From: JAQVOO01 sp964524755
GTDB lineage: Bacteria; Spirochaetota; Spirochaetia; Sphaerochaetales; Sphaerochaetaceae
Length of the DNA: 16,258 bases
Assembly (NCBI GenBank): GCA_964524755.1
Contig: CAZGDR010000040.1
Location: 1-16,258, forward strand
Direction: 5' to 3'
The number at the start of each line of letters is the position of its first letter. The first letter of the stretch is position 1. Shown here in pieces: positions 1 through 6,180 of this stretch. A program made the position numbers and the translations under genes. The notes under the pieces are model-generated. The model searched no databases and was not told where the DNA came from. It saw only the letters and a program-made list of their open reading frames with translations.

Positions 1-351
1 GAAAGTGCTCGTAAGATGGTTGCAAACTACCAGAAAGAAGATATTGAATTCACTGGTGAGCTTCCTGATTATGAAAATCTGAAAAAGCCCCTAGTAGAGG
101 TGTTTACTCTAGATTCGGCTACGTGTGCAGCTTGTACCTACATGTGGGCAGCAGCTCAAGATACGGTGGCAGCAATGGATATTGAAGTCGATTTAATCGA
201 GTACAAATATACAGTACCCCAGAATATTGCACGTTGTCGTGAAGTTGGAGTTAAACAGTTGCCGAGTATCTACATTAATGGAAAGTTAGCTTTTTCTTCA
301 ATTATTCCTAGCCGTGATGAGCTTACGAAGAAAATTCTAGAGGTAGTATAA
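1..351 (+). CDS. Thioredoxin-like C-terminal domain, probably of a UroD-family corrinoid methyltransferase (5' partial)
   Basis: The reading frame is open back to base 1, and the first ATG (16) has no ribosome binding site, so this is most likely the 3' end of a gene that starts left of the window. The visible part is a small thioredoxin fold with a CxxC pair (CAAC, codons at 124-135), the cis-proline segment 'VKQLPSIYING' and a closing 'SIIPSRDEL' helix. From memory, this variant occurs as a C-terminal extension of uroporphyrinogen decarboxylase-like (MtaA/MtbA type) methyltransferases. That would fit the next two genes, both accessory factors of corrinoid methyl transfer. The CxxC could handle reduction of a corrinoid partner or of its own cysteines; this role is inference. 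A stand-alone thioredoxin starting at 16 is possible but less likely. The stop codon overlaps the next start by one base (TAATG). Confidence 0.7.
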   Translation, partial: ESARKMVANYQKEDIEFTGELPDYENLKKPLVEVFTLDSATCAACTYMWAAAQDTVAAMDIEVDLIEYKYTVPQNIARCREVGVKQLPSIYINGKLAFSSIIPSRDELTKKILEVV

Positions 352-1325
352 TGGGAGGGAAAACAATCCCACTCTATCTCTTTACTGGTTTTCTGGGTTC
401 TGGAAAGACTTCAGTCATTAACAGTCTTTTAGAACACATGAATGATAAAAAAGTCGGTTTGGTTCTCAATGATTTTGGGGCAATTGCGGTCGACAGTGCT
501 TTAGTGAAGGGGAGTGGAGAAGTGATTGCTTCCACGAGCCTTTCTGGCGGGCAGATCTTTTGTAGCTGCCTGTCAGGCTCTTTTATCAACGCTGTGGAGG
601 CTATGGTTGAGCTTGAACCCGACAGTATAATTGTGGAGGCTTCCGGTTTAGCCAAACCGGCTCCACTTTTAGAAATTGTCTCTATAATTCAAGAACGAAC
701 AAAAAAAAAGGTCACTTATGGAGGCATGATTTGCGTCGTTGACAGTGAACGCTATCTCGTGCTCTCACAGGCTCTCAAAACTCTTGAAGAGCAGATTGTA
801 TTCAGTGATTGGTTTATCCTCAATAAAACAGACTTGGTGGATGAGGCGACCTTGAAAAAAACAGAAGAGGTCATAGGGGCTTTGCGCCCTCTAGCACCCT
901 TGTTCAAGACCTCCTATGGAAAAGTTTCTGCAGAGATAGTTGCTCAACTCGAAGCTCCTGGTACCTCTGTACCAATAACTATTACTGATGCAACTCCGTA
1001 TAAGGGCTGGGGAACGCATGGGCGTCCTAAAAACTGTGTATTTTTACCCTCTGTACCCTTTGCCGTCTCTGCATTACAAACGTTTTTAGTAAAAGTCTCT
1101 TCACACATGCTTCGCATGAAGGGATTTATTCCTACCACAGAAGGAAAGGCTGTGTTAGTAGATGTCGTGGGACCCCATGTGAAAGTGAATGAATGCGCTA
1201 TGCCTGAGGCAATAGAGCCTGGTGTCATGTGTATTCATTCTGCTAATGTGGATGCCGTCTCCCTATTACAAGGTGAGTGGAAACGCGTTGTCGGTTCCCC
1301 CTCCTCATGTACTGTAACCCCATAA
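351..1325 (+). CDS. CobW/G3E-family GTPase with a variant metal-binding motif
   Basis: This is a 324-residue P-loop GTPase of the G3E class (relatives: CobW, UreG, HypB, MeaB), proteins that use GTP to load or repair metal or cobalamin centres. It shows Walker A GFLGSGKTS (residues 13-21), the switch-like NDFG (40-43), EASGLAKP (96-103) and the guanine-specificity motif NKTD (158-161). The C-terminal half (about 210-324) matches the CobW C-terminal domain in length. The usual CxCC metal motif is here FCSCLSG (70-76), so the third cysteine is absent. The gene is coupled to the thioredoxin-domain gene by a one-base overlap, with AGAGG upstream, and is followed 25 bases later by a MetH-activation-like gene. 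The context suggests a role in corrinoid protein assembly or reactivation rather than cobalamin synthesis; that is inference. Confidence 0.8.
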   Translation: MGGKTIPLYLFTGFLGSGKTSVINSLLEHMNDKKVGLVLNDFGAIAVDSALVKGSGEVIASTSLSGGQIFCSCLSGSFINAVEAMVELEPDSIIVEASGLAKPAPLLEIVSIIQERTKKKVTYGGMICVVDSERYLVLSQALKTLEEQIVFSDWFILNKTDLVDEATLKKTEEVIGALRPLAPLFKTSYGKVSAEIVAQLEAPGTSVPITITDATPYKGWGTHGRPKNCVFLPSVPFAVSALQTFLVKVSSHMLRMKGFIPTTEGKAVLVDVVGPHVKVNECAMPEAIEPGVMCIHSANVDAVSLLQGEWKRVVGSPSSCTVTP

Positions 1326-1350
1326 AATTATTGTAGAAAGGTCGTACACT

Positions 1351-2031
1351 ATGGAATCAAGTCCAATCATTTTAACGCCCACATTTACCCCCTCGTTAAC
1401 CCGTTATAAGCGCAGTATTCGCTTTGACGATATTGACGATGCACAAGATGATGCCCTCGCTTTGTTCGAAGAGGCAGCTAAAAAGTTGCAACCCAAGGTT
1501 ATGATGAAGGAGATGTTCATTGACTCCCACGGGATGCGTGATGGTCTATCAACTATTACGATTGATGATACCACGTTTGAGGGTAAAGCACTCAAGGTGT
1601 TACAAGATGTTCACCGTGTGATGTGCTATGTAACTACGTGTGGAAACGAGATGGAATCTTTTGACCTTTCTTCCCTCGATATGTTGGCTTTTTACTGGTT
1701 AGATATGGTGAAGAACCAAGCCCTAGCTGAAGCGCGACGTACTATGTTCGCCTATTGCAAAGAACATCTTGGTATTACCAAACCGCTAAGCGTTAACCCT
1801 GGATCAGGGAATGTAGATATTTGGCCCATTTCGCAAATGCAAGGACTATTTAAGTTGATGGGTGGTGGTGACCAAGTAGGTGTCAGTTTGACTGAAAGTT
1901 CCTTAATGGTTCCCAACAAAACTATTTCTGGTCTTATCTTTGCCTCAGCAGATAGCGATTACGAGAGCTGCGCCTACTGTGAAAGAGAACGCTGTCCTGA
2001 TCGACGAGTTCCTTTTAAGGAAAGAATGTAG
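1351..2031 (+). CDS. Methionine synthase (MetH) reactivation-domain-like protein
   Basis: A free-standing 226-residue protein related to the C-terminal activation domain of cobalamin-dependent methionine synthase. That domain binds AdoMet and holds the corrinoid during reductive remethylation. The recognisable core is residues 147-196: the NPGSGN turn, WPISQMQGLFKL, then QVGVSLTESSLMVPNKTISG, which parallels the 'SPGY...PLS.Q...IGV.LT.S..M.P..S.SG' pattern of the family. The C terminus carries C207, C210 and C215 (C-x2-C-x4-C), a plausible metal or Fe-S site seen in stand-alone versions near corrinoid methyltransferases. The ATG is supported by AGAAAGG nine bases upstream. As third gene of the cluster it probably reactivates an oxidised corrinoid protein encoded outside the window. 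No corrinoid-binding or homocysteine domain is present in this protein, so it is not a methionine synthase itself. Confidence 0.75.
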   Translation: MESSPIILTPTFTPSLTRYKRSIRFDDIDDAQDDALALFEEAAKKLQPKVMMKEMFIDSHGMRDGLSTITIDDTTFEGKALKVLQDVHRVMCYVTTCGNEMESFDLSSLDMLAFYWLDMVKNQALAEARRTMFAYCKEHLGITKPLSVNPGSGNVDIWPISQMQGLFKLMGGGDQVGVSLTESSLMVPNKTISGLIFASADSDYESCAYCERERCPDRRVPFKERM

Positions 2032-2142
2032 CTTCTTAGTATATCCAGATTCGATAGTACTAGGTCAAAGTAGTACGTAGTCACTGGAATGGAACTAAAC
2101 TATTAAAGGATACCTCGTATCAAGAACGTAGAAGCTATTTTT
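2029..2142 (+). other. Multibranched foldable element ending in a T run (terminator or structured RNA)
   Basis: An outer perfect 8-bp stem joins TAGCTTCT (2029-2036, containing the upstream stop codon) to AGAAGCTA (2130-2137), directly followed by TTTTT (2138-2142). Inside are two further helices. One is TCCAG/CTGGA (2044-2048 with 2084-2088) capped by GTACTA/TAGTAC (2057-2062 with 2071-2076). The other is GATAC/GTATC (2109-2113 with 2117-2121, 3-base loop). Together they would form a three-way junction. The simplest reading is an unusual terminator for the corrinoid operon; a structured non-coding RNA is the alternative. I see no B12-box or other known riboswitch core. Confidence 0.4.
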
Positions 2143-2335
2143 AATAGTGAGGTCAGGTAAGTGTGCTGCTCTAACGTTCCTCTTTAGTCTCCCTAGAAAA
2201 GATTCTCATGTACTGTTTCCCCGCCTTACTACTACGCATAATCCCCAGTTCATTCTAGGCTCCTATTCCTCCTTGTTTCCTGTGCAAAAAGATTTATACT
2301 GAAGGGGTATAAAAAAGAAGTGTCATCGTAGTGCG
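2143..2335. other. Gene-free stretch before the TAC module
   Basis: No convincing gene is seen. The stretch is pyrimidine-rich between about 2170 and 2280. It holds one perfect 7-base inverted repeat, CCTAGAA (2192-2198) with TTCTAGG (2253-2259), 54 bases apart, of unknown meaning. Its right end carries the distal promoter candidate at 2273-2300. It may mark the left edge of an acquired segment, but no direct repeat or integrase was found to prove this. Confidence 0.4.
2273..2300 (+). promoter_or_regulatory. Distal promoter candidate for the TAC operon
   Basis: TTGTTT (2273-2278) and TATACT (2295-2300) are separated by 16 bases, a reasonable sigma70-type pair. Transcription would start near 2307, leaving a leader that contains the palindrome at 2336-2353 and the GTGGAG ribosome binding site (2364-2369) for the TTG start of the toxin gene. 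Confidence 0.4.
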
Positions 2336-2353
2336 GTCAACTTATAAGTTGAC
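2336..2353. promoter_or_regulatory. 18-base perfect palindrome, likely antitoxin operator
   Basis: GTCAACTTATAAGTTGAC is a perfect inverted repeat directly upstream of the toxin-antitoxin genes. It overlaps the -35 box of the proximal promoter candidate. The antitoxin has an XRE helix-turn-helix, and such proteins normally bind palindromes at their own promoter, so this is the best candidate for its autoregulatory operator. Confidence 0.65.
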
Positions 2354-2377
2354 ATTGATTAGAGTGGAGTATATACT
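2349..2377 (+). promoter_or_regulatory. Proximal promoter candidate for the TAC operon
   Basis: TTGACA (2349-2354) is a consensus -35, and TATACT (2372-2377) lies 17 bases downstream as a five-of-six -10. The -35 overlaps the palindromic operator. Start of transcription would be near 2384, past the TTG codon at 2378. A transcript from here could only use a later start such as GTG 2390 in a nearly leaderless way. That conflict makes it uncertain whether this promoter or the distal one drives the toxin. Confidence 0.45.
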
Positions 2378-2818
2378 TTGCGTACAATAGTGAAGCTGAT
2401 AGATTTTCCAGAAAAATGGATTCCTTATGGAAAAAGGATGGAGCATGATATAAAGATGCTTGAAATTAATGGGAAATGTGAAGTTCTAGAGAATCTTGTT
2501 ACATATATGGAAGATGATCAGAAGGATTTTTTTAAACTCATTAACTCGATAATAATGCAATTGCAAACTAAGAGGGGGTTATATTCTGGTTCTCGATTGT
2601 CCCGCTATACAAAAAACCCTAAAATTTTAGAGTTCAAGAGTATTAAAGGCCATGGAAGAGTATTCGGATTCTTTTCCCAGGAAGAAAGAAGTATTATTAT
2701 TTGTACAAATAGTTACTGGAAAACTACTAGTAAAAAGAAAAAGCAAACCCAAGCTTTTGAGAGGGCTGATTATCTAAGAAATATTTATCAGAATACGATG
2801 AAAGGGAAAACAAAATGA
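2378..2818 (+). CDS. higB: HigB/Gp49-like toxin of a TAC system
   Basis: A 146-residue basic protein whose C-terminal part (about 83-138) fits the phage Gp49-like/HigB group of the RelE superfamily, ribosome-dependent mRNA endoribonucleases. It has the 'KILEFKSI' strand, 'RVFGFFSQEERSIII' strands and the lysine-rich 'YWKTTSKKKK' segment followed by an 'AFERADYLRNIY' helix. The order and spacing resemble the M. tuberculosis toxin Rv1955 as I recall it. The N-terminal 80 residues are less conserved. The start is TTG with GTGGAG eight bases upstream; GTG at 2390 is an alternative. The gene overlaps the antitoxin by four bases (ATGA), toxin first, as in higBA loci. Base composition is much AT-richer than in flanking genes, which suggests horizontal acquisition. 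Confidence 0.75.
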   Translation: MRTIVKLIDFPEKWIPYGKRMEHDIKMLEINGKCEVLENLVTYMEDDQKDFFKLINSIIMQLQTKRGLYSGSRLSRYTKNPKILEFKSIKGHGRVFGFFSQEERSIIICTNSYWKTTSKKKKQTQAFERADYLRNIYQNTMKGKTK

Positions 2819-3300
2819 AAAAGAACAAGCTATCAACAGAAGAGTTACTCGATCGGGTTCAGAACGCTGAAATAATTAATCCCGATAGAGATCCTGAAAT
2901 TGTAGCAGACTATCAAAATGGTATTATTGTTCAGAATATTCTTACAATTATGGAAGAAAAAAAAATATCTCAAAAAGAATTAGCTAAGCTAATAGGAAAG
3001 TCTAAGCAATATGTTTCACGAATATTAAATGAAAAACAAAATTTCACAATCAATACACTTGCTCTTTTCTCCTGTGCTCTTGATTGTGATATGAAAATAA
3101 AGATTTCCTCAAAAGGTAAACTGACGAATGAAGAGTTTTGGGAATTAGTAGAAGATAATTTACCAAAAGAGACCTCGCACTCCTATCACCAAGTTTTTAA
3201 GAATACTCTTTGCTGTTTTACTAATAAAGAGAATATGAAATACCATAAAACACTAAATACAGGGTATGCAGATGAAGAAGCCGAATATAAAATTAGTTAG
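2815..3300 (+). CDS. higA: XRE-family antitoxin with C-terminal extension (HigA-like, chaperone-addicted)
   Basis: A 161-residue protein. Residues about 36-93 form a Cro/C1-type helix-turn-helix: 'ISQKELAKLIGKSKQYVSRIL' carries the two core helices, and 'FTINTLALFSCAL' the fourth. Plain HigA antitoxins end soon after this domain. Here about 60 residues follow (100-161) with aromatic and hydrophobic patches: FWELV near 108-112, SYHQVF, LCCF near 132-135 and a tyrosine-rich end. In TAC systems such a tail is the chaperone addiction (ChAD) segment that makes the antitoxin unstable unless a SecB-like chaperone binds it. That identity is inferred from the tail plus the downstream SecB-like gene. 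It should neutralise the upstream toxin and repress the operon, probably through the palindrome at 2336-2353. Its 3' end overlaps the chaperone gene by 29 bases. Confidence 0.75.
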   Translation: MKKNKLSTEELLDRVQNAEIINPDRDPEIVADYQNGIIVQNILTIMEEKKISQKELAKLIGKSKQYVSRILNEKQNFTINTLALFSCALDCDMKIKISSKGKLTNEEFWELVEDNLPKETSHSYHQVFKNTLCCFTNKENMKYHKTLNTGYADEEAEYKIS

Positions 3301-3718
3301 TTATCAAGTATGGAAACTTAATTGCGAGTGGATTGGGGAATATGAAAATAACTCCGAAGACTTTAATATTTCTATAGATTATAATGTTTACAAAAATACT
3401 GATGATCATAATCTCTTTAAGCTAGATGTGTATGTGGGGATTATACCTAGTGAATTAGAAAACGGTCTTGTTATAGATGCCAAAATTGTTGGCTATTTTA
3501 GCTTCGAAAAAGGGACCTCAATTGAAGATAAACAAAAAGCTATCCGATATTCTGGGTTTCAGTTACTTTATAGCACTCTTAGGGGACACGTGAATGTGTC
3601 AACTTCTAGTTTTCCTTGTGGGAATTTCATTCTTCCCTCCGTCCCTGTAAAAGAAGTTGTTGAAGCTATTGAAGAAAAAAAGAAAGAAGGAAATTCAAAG
3701 ATTATTTTGAAAGGATGA
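3272..3718 (+). CDS. SecB-like chaperone of a TAC system
   Basis: A 148-residue protein resembling SecB-family export chaperones (relative: Rv1957 of M. tuberculosis). The N-terminal two thirds (about 17-80) alternate polar and hydrophobic residues as expected for the SecB beta-sheet. The C-terminal segment 'QLLYSTLRGHVNVST' plus 'CGNFILPSVPVKEVVEAI' (about 97-132) parallels the SecB pattern of a helix ending 'R..I..LT', then a '(G)FPP..LPPV.F..L' strand. ATG 3272 is chosen over ATG 3266 because AGGG (3261-3264) sits seven bases from 3272 but only one from 3266. The gene begins inside the antitoxin gene, so the two are probably translationally coupled. Expected role: bind the antitoxin's C-terminal tail, prevent its aggregation and degradation, and so keep the toxin silent. 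The SecB call rests on pattern and context; similarity is weak by eye. Confidence 0.7.
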   Translation: MKKPNIKLVSYQVWKLNCEWIGEYENNSEDFNISIDYNVYKNTDDHNLFKLDVYVGIIPSELENGLVIDAKIVGYFSFEKGTSIEDKQKAIRYSGFQLLYSTLRGHVNVSTSSFPCGNFILPSVPVKEVVEAIEEKKKEGNSKIILKG

Positions 3719-3761
3719 TTTAACACTCTTCATGGCAATAGAAATGTAAAGAACAAACTAG

Positions 3762-4985
3762 TTAATCAGGCAAGAGATTTTTTACAGGTTTTTTAATTGT
3801 TGATGCAAAGATGGTGTTAGCTAGTCCTAACAGACCCGAGAGGGTGAAAAGTACCTCAATGCCAGTCTTTTGCCAGATATATCCACCGAGGAGAGCTATG
3901 ATGACACTAATGAGATGATTTACCGAAATGCCGGTAGTTATGGTAGCGATGACCTCTTCAGGATTGGACGCAATGTCTTGAACATATACGGAAGAAGCAA
4001 GGCTTCCTAAAGAGATGATTGAATCGAGAACAAAGTTTATAGACACAACAACAAAGGCCACCTCAAAAGAGAATAAACGGTGGCTGAAACCGTAGAAGAA
4101 ACAAACCACCATTAAGAGTAACGTATCGGTAACCATGATGAATTTATACCCAAGACGATCAATTAATCGACCAATTACGGGAGAGAGTACCATCCCGAAG
4201 ATAGCACAAATGGCTAACAGGAACGCAATGAGGGAAGTATTCGCCCCATAGTGTAATATTAACACATAGGGGGCAAAGGTGAGAAAGATCTGCTTGCGTG
4301 CGCCATAGAATATTTCCAGCCCATAATATTTTCCAAATTTCCGGTCAAAGTAGAGTCGACTCCGTTTTACAGACTTCCCTTCATCGCGCATCGCCATGAC
4401 CACGAGCGTCGCCCCAATGAGCAGGATAGTGGACATAAAGAAGATGATTTTAAAACTTTTTACAGAACTAGAATCAACTCCAAGACGAGGGAAAAATAAG
4501 AACAACCCCGTTACCAGTAAAAATCCAACAATCCGTCCCCCGTGTTTCACGGCTGAAGATATACCTAAAGAAGCCCCTGATTTCCCCGCCTTAGCCAAGT
4601 TCATGGAGAGGCTACTCGTTACCGGCATAACAATATGTTCACCTAAGCTGTAGACAACCATAAAGAACACTACAACAACTTTACCTGTCCCAAATAAAAG
4701 TAGACCTAAGATTCCACTCAATATAATGGCCGTCCCTATCTTAAAGACCTTGGTCTCAGTGAAGCGGTACATGGTAGCCAGAACAAAAATGAGGAGTAAA
4801 CCTGGCAATTCTCTAAAAAATTCAACGATACCGCGTTCAAACTTATTGATCTGCACAATTTCTGCTAGAAAGTTGTCTAGAACCCCTTGATAGAGACCAT
4901 GAGCGAGTCCTGTTAAAATTATAACAGCAAAAAACCGTGTTACACGGGTAGGATCAACATAGATAGCTTTAGTTTTTTCATTCAT
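3762..4985 (-). CDS. MFS transporter, possible polyamine/diamine or amino acid carrier
   Basis: A 407-residue integral membrane protein with about 12 hydrophobic segments (first near 17-36, last near 375-395) and a central basic loop near 200-220, the usual major facilitator layout. 'GRLIDRLGYK' (272-281) is the family's loop motif between TM8 and TM9. It is the last gene of the minus-strand operon, and its ATG overlaps the decarboxylase stop by four bases (ATGA), so the two are likely made together. That pairing, downstream of a PotD-like binding protein, suggests export of the decarboxylation product or exchange of amino acid and amine. Substrate cannot be read from the sequence. It converges on the TAC chaperone gene across 43 bases in which I see no clear terminator. 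Confidence 0.7.
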   Translation of the reverse strand: MNEKTKAIYVDPTRVTRFFAVIILTGLAHGLYQGVLDNFLAEIVQINKFERGIVEFFRELPGLLLIFVLATMYRFTETKVFKIGTAIILSGILGLLLFGTGKVVVVFFMVVYSLGEHIVMPVTSSLSMNLAKAGKSGASLGISSAVKHGGRIVGFLLVTGLFLFFPRLGVDSSSVKSFKIIFFMSTILLIGATLVVMAMRDEGKSVKRSRLYFDRKFGKYYGLEIFYGARKQIFLTFAPYVLILHYGANTSLIAFLLAICAIFGMVLSPVIGRLIDRLGYKFIMVTDTLLLMVVCFFYGFSHRLFSFEVAFVVVSINFVLDSIISLGSLASSVYVQDIASNPEEVIATITTGISVNHLISVIIALLGGYIWQKTGIEVLFTLSGLLGLANTIFASTIKKPVKNLLPD

Positions 4986-6139
4986 ATAACAAGGGTCCTC
5001 AACGGGGGAAAGCCATTAAACTCAATTGCAGAATAACTACTGGTGTAGGCACCCGTGGAGAACCAATACAAACGATCACCAACGGCAAGACTCAGAGGGA
5101 GTTCATACCTATAATCCTCATAAAGCGTATCCATCGAGTCACAAGTCGGACCAGCCAAAATAACCTCTTCGGTAGGGCCGGTTCTTTCACACACAATCGG
5201 ATAGTGGATAGCTTCGCCTAAGGTTTCCATTAGGCCACCAAAAAGTCCACAATCTTGATATATCCAACGTTCCAAAGCGGTTCTAGATTTACGGGAGATT
5301 AAGACAATCTCGCTCACTAATACACCCGAGTTTCCCACTAGGGACCGCCCTGGTTCCACAATTATTTCAGGAAAGTCATCATCATAATCTTCTTTTAAAA
5401 AGCGGGTGATCTCCTGAAAATAGGTTTCGATAGGGTTTGTTTTTTCTTGGTAAGTGGCAGGAAAGCCACCTCCCATATTAATACACTGTAACTCGATGCC
5501 TTCATTATCTCGTAACCAAGAGAACAAATAATTTACTTTAGATAAAGCACTATCCCAAGCCATGATATCGCGCTGTTGAGAGCCTACATGAAACGAGAGT
5601 CCCCAAGGAATTAATCCGAGTTTTTTGGCAAGGACCAGCAAATCACCCGCCATATCGGGGCTGCAACCAAATTTTCGGGAGAGGGGCCAATCGGCTGTCT
5701 GAGCCCCTTCGGTCATGAGGCGCACCATAACACGGGAGCCTGGTGCGGCCTTGGCAATATTGCGTAAATCACCTTCACTATCGGTGACAAACATCCTAAT
5801 CCCCGCAGCATAAAATTCACTAATATCATCAAACTTCTTAATCGTATTACCACAACTCATCCTACTGGCGGAGATTTCTAATTCCTGTAGACGCCGTAGC
5901 TCATAAACTGAAGCAACATCGAAGTTTGCTCCTAAACGGTCCAATAGACGGAGAACTTTTCGTTCCGGATTGGCCTTAACAGCATAATAAATCTTGGCAA
6001 AGGGGAGAGCTTGTTCCAATTCTTTGTACTTGCCTGCAATGACATCTAACAGAATGATTTGCACAGGAGTCTCCTCCGTACGGGAAATACTGAGGATTTT
6101 TTGCCATTGATCGGCGGTCAATATTTCTAGTTTTTCCAT
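4982..6139 (-). CDS. Fold-type III PLP decarboxylase, ornithine/lysine decarboxylase-like
   Basis: A 385-residue enzyme of the alanine-racemase-fold (eukaryotic-type ODC) family, making putrescine or cadaverine from ornithine or lysine. Landmarks in order: YYAVKANP with the PLP lysine K55, the FDVAS segment (73-77), SCGNTIK, SFHVGSQ, the phosphate-binding MGGGFP, EPGRS, the GLFGGLMET segment and the second-subunit catalytic cysteine in GPTCDSMD (C333), closing with FNGF. All catalytic residues I look for are present and length is normal for bacterial forms. DapC/LysA-type (diaminopimelate) enzymes are less likely, given the ODC-like 'GPTCDS(M/A)D' and 'FGGL.ET' regions. No strong ribosome binding site precedes ATG 6139; the gene lies 32 bases after potD. 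It is coupled to the MFS gene downstream. Ornithine versus lysine preference is undetermined. Confidence 0.82.
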   Translation of the reverse strand: MEKLEILTADQWQKILSISRTEETPVQIILLDVIAGKYKELEQALPFAKIYYAVKANPERKVLRLLDRLGANFDVASVYELRRLQELEISASRMSCGNTIKKFDDISEFYAAGIRMFVTDSEGDLRNIAKAAPGSRVMVRLMTEGAQTADWPLSRKFGCSPDMAGDLLVLAKKLGLIPWGLSFHVGSQQRDIMAWDSALSKVNYLFSWLRDNEGIELQCINMGGGFPATYQEKTNPIETYFQEITRFLKEDYDDDFPEIIVEPGRSLVGNSGVLVSEIVLISRKSRTALERWIYQDCGLFGGLMETLGEAIHYPIVCERTGPTEEVILAGPTCDSMDTLYEDYRYELPLSLAVGDRLYWFSTGAYTSSYSAIEFNGFPPLRTLVI

Positions 6140-6153
6140 AGAGCAGACTATGC

Positions 6154-6180
6154 TACCATTATTCTAATATGTCAATGGTA
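6154..6180 (-). promoter_or_regulatory. Hairpin across the potD stop / decarboxylase leader
   Basis: TACCATT (6154-6160) and AATGGTA (6174-6180) form a perfect 7-bp inverted repeat around a 13-base loop. In the minus-strand mRNA the stem covers the potD stop codon and the only weak purine-rich stretch (GGTAG) ahead of the decarboxylase. It could tune translation of the decarboxylase or mRNA stability. There is no T run, so it is not a standard terminator. Confidence 0.35.

Noticed and set aside
2029..2142. Cobalamin riboswitch for the corrinoid-related operon
   Set aside because: TCACTGGAA only loosely resembles part of the conserved core. The B12 box is missing and the element lies downstream of the operon, not upstream.
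2032..2377. Insertion sequence remnant or attachment site at the left edge of the AT-rich segment
   Set aside because: No terminal inverted repeats, matching direct repeat on the right side (3719-3761), transposase or integrase fragment could be found by eye.
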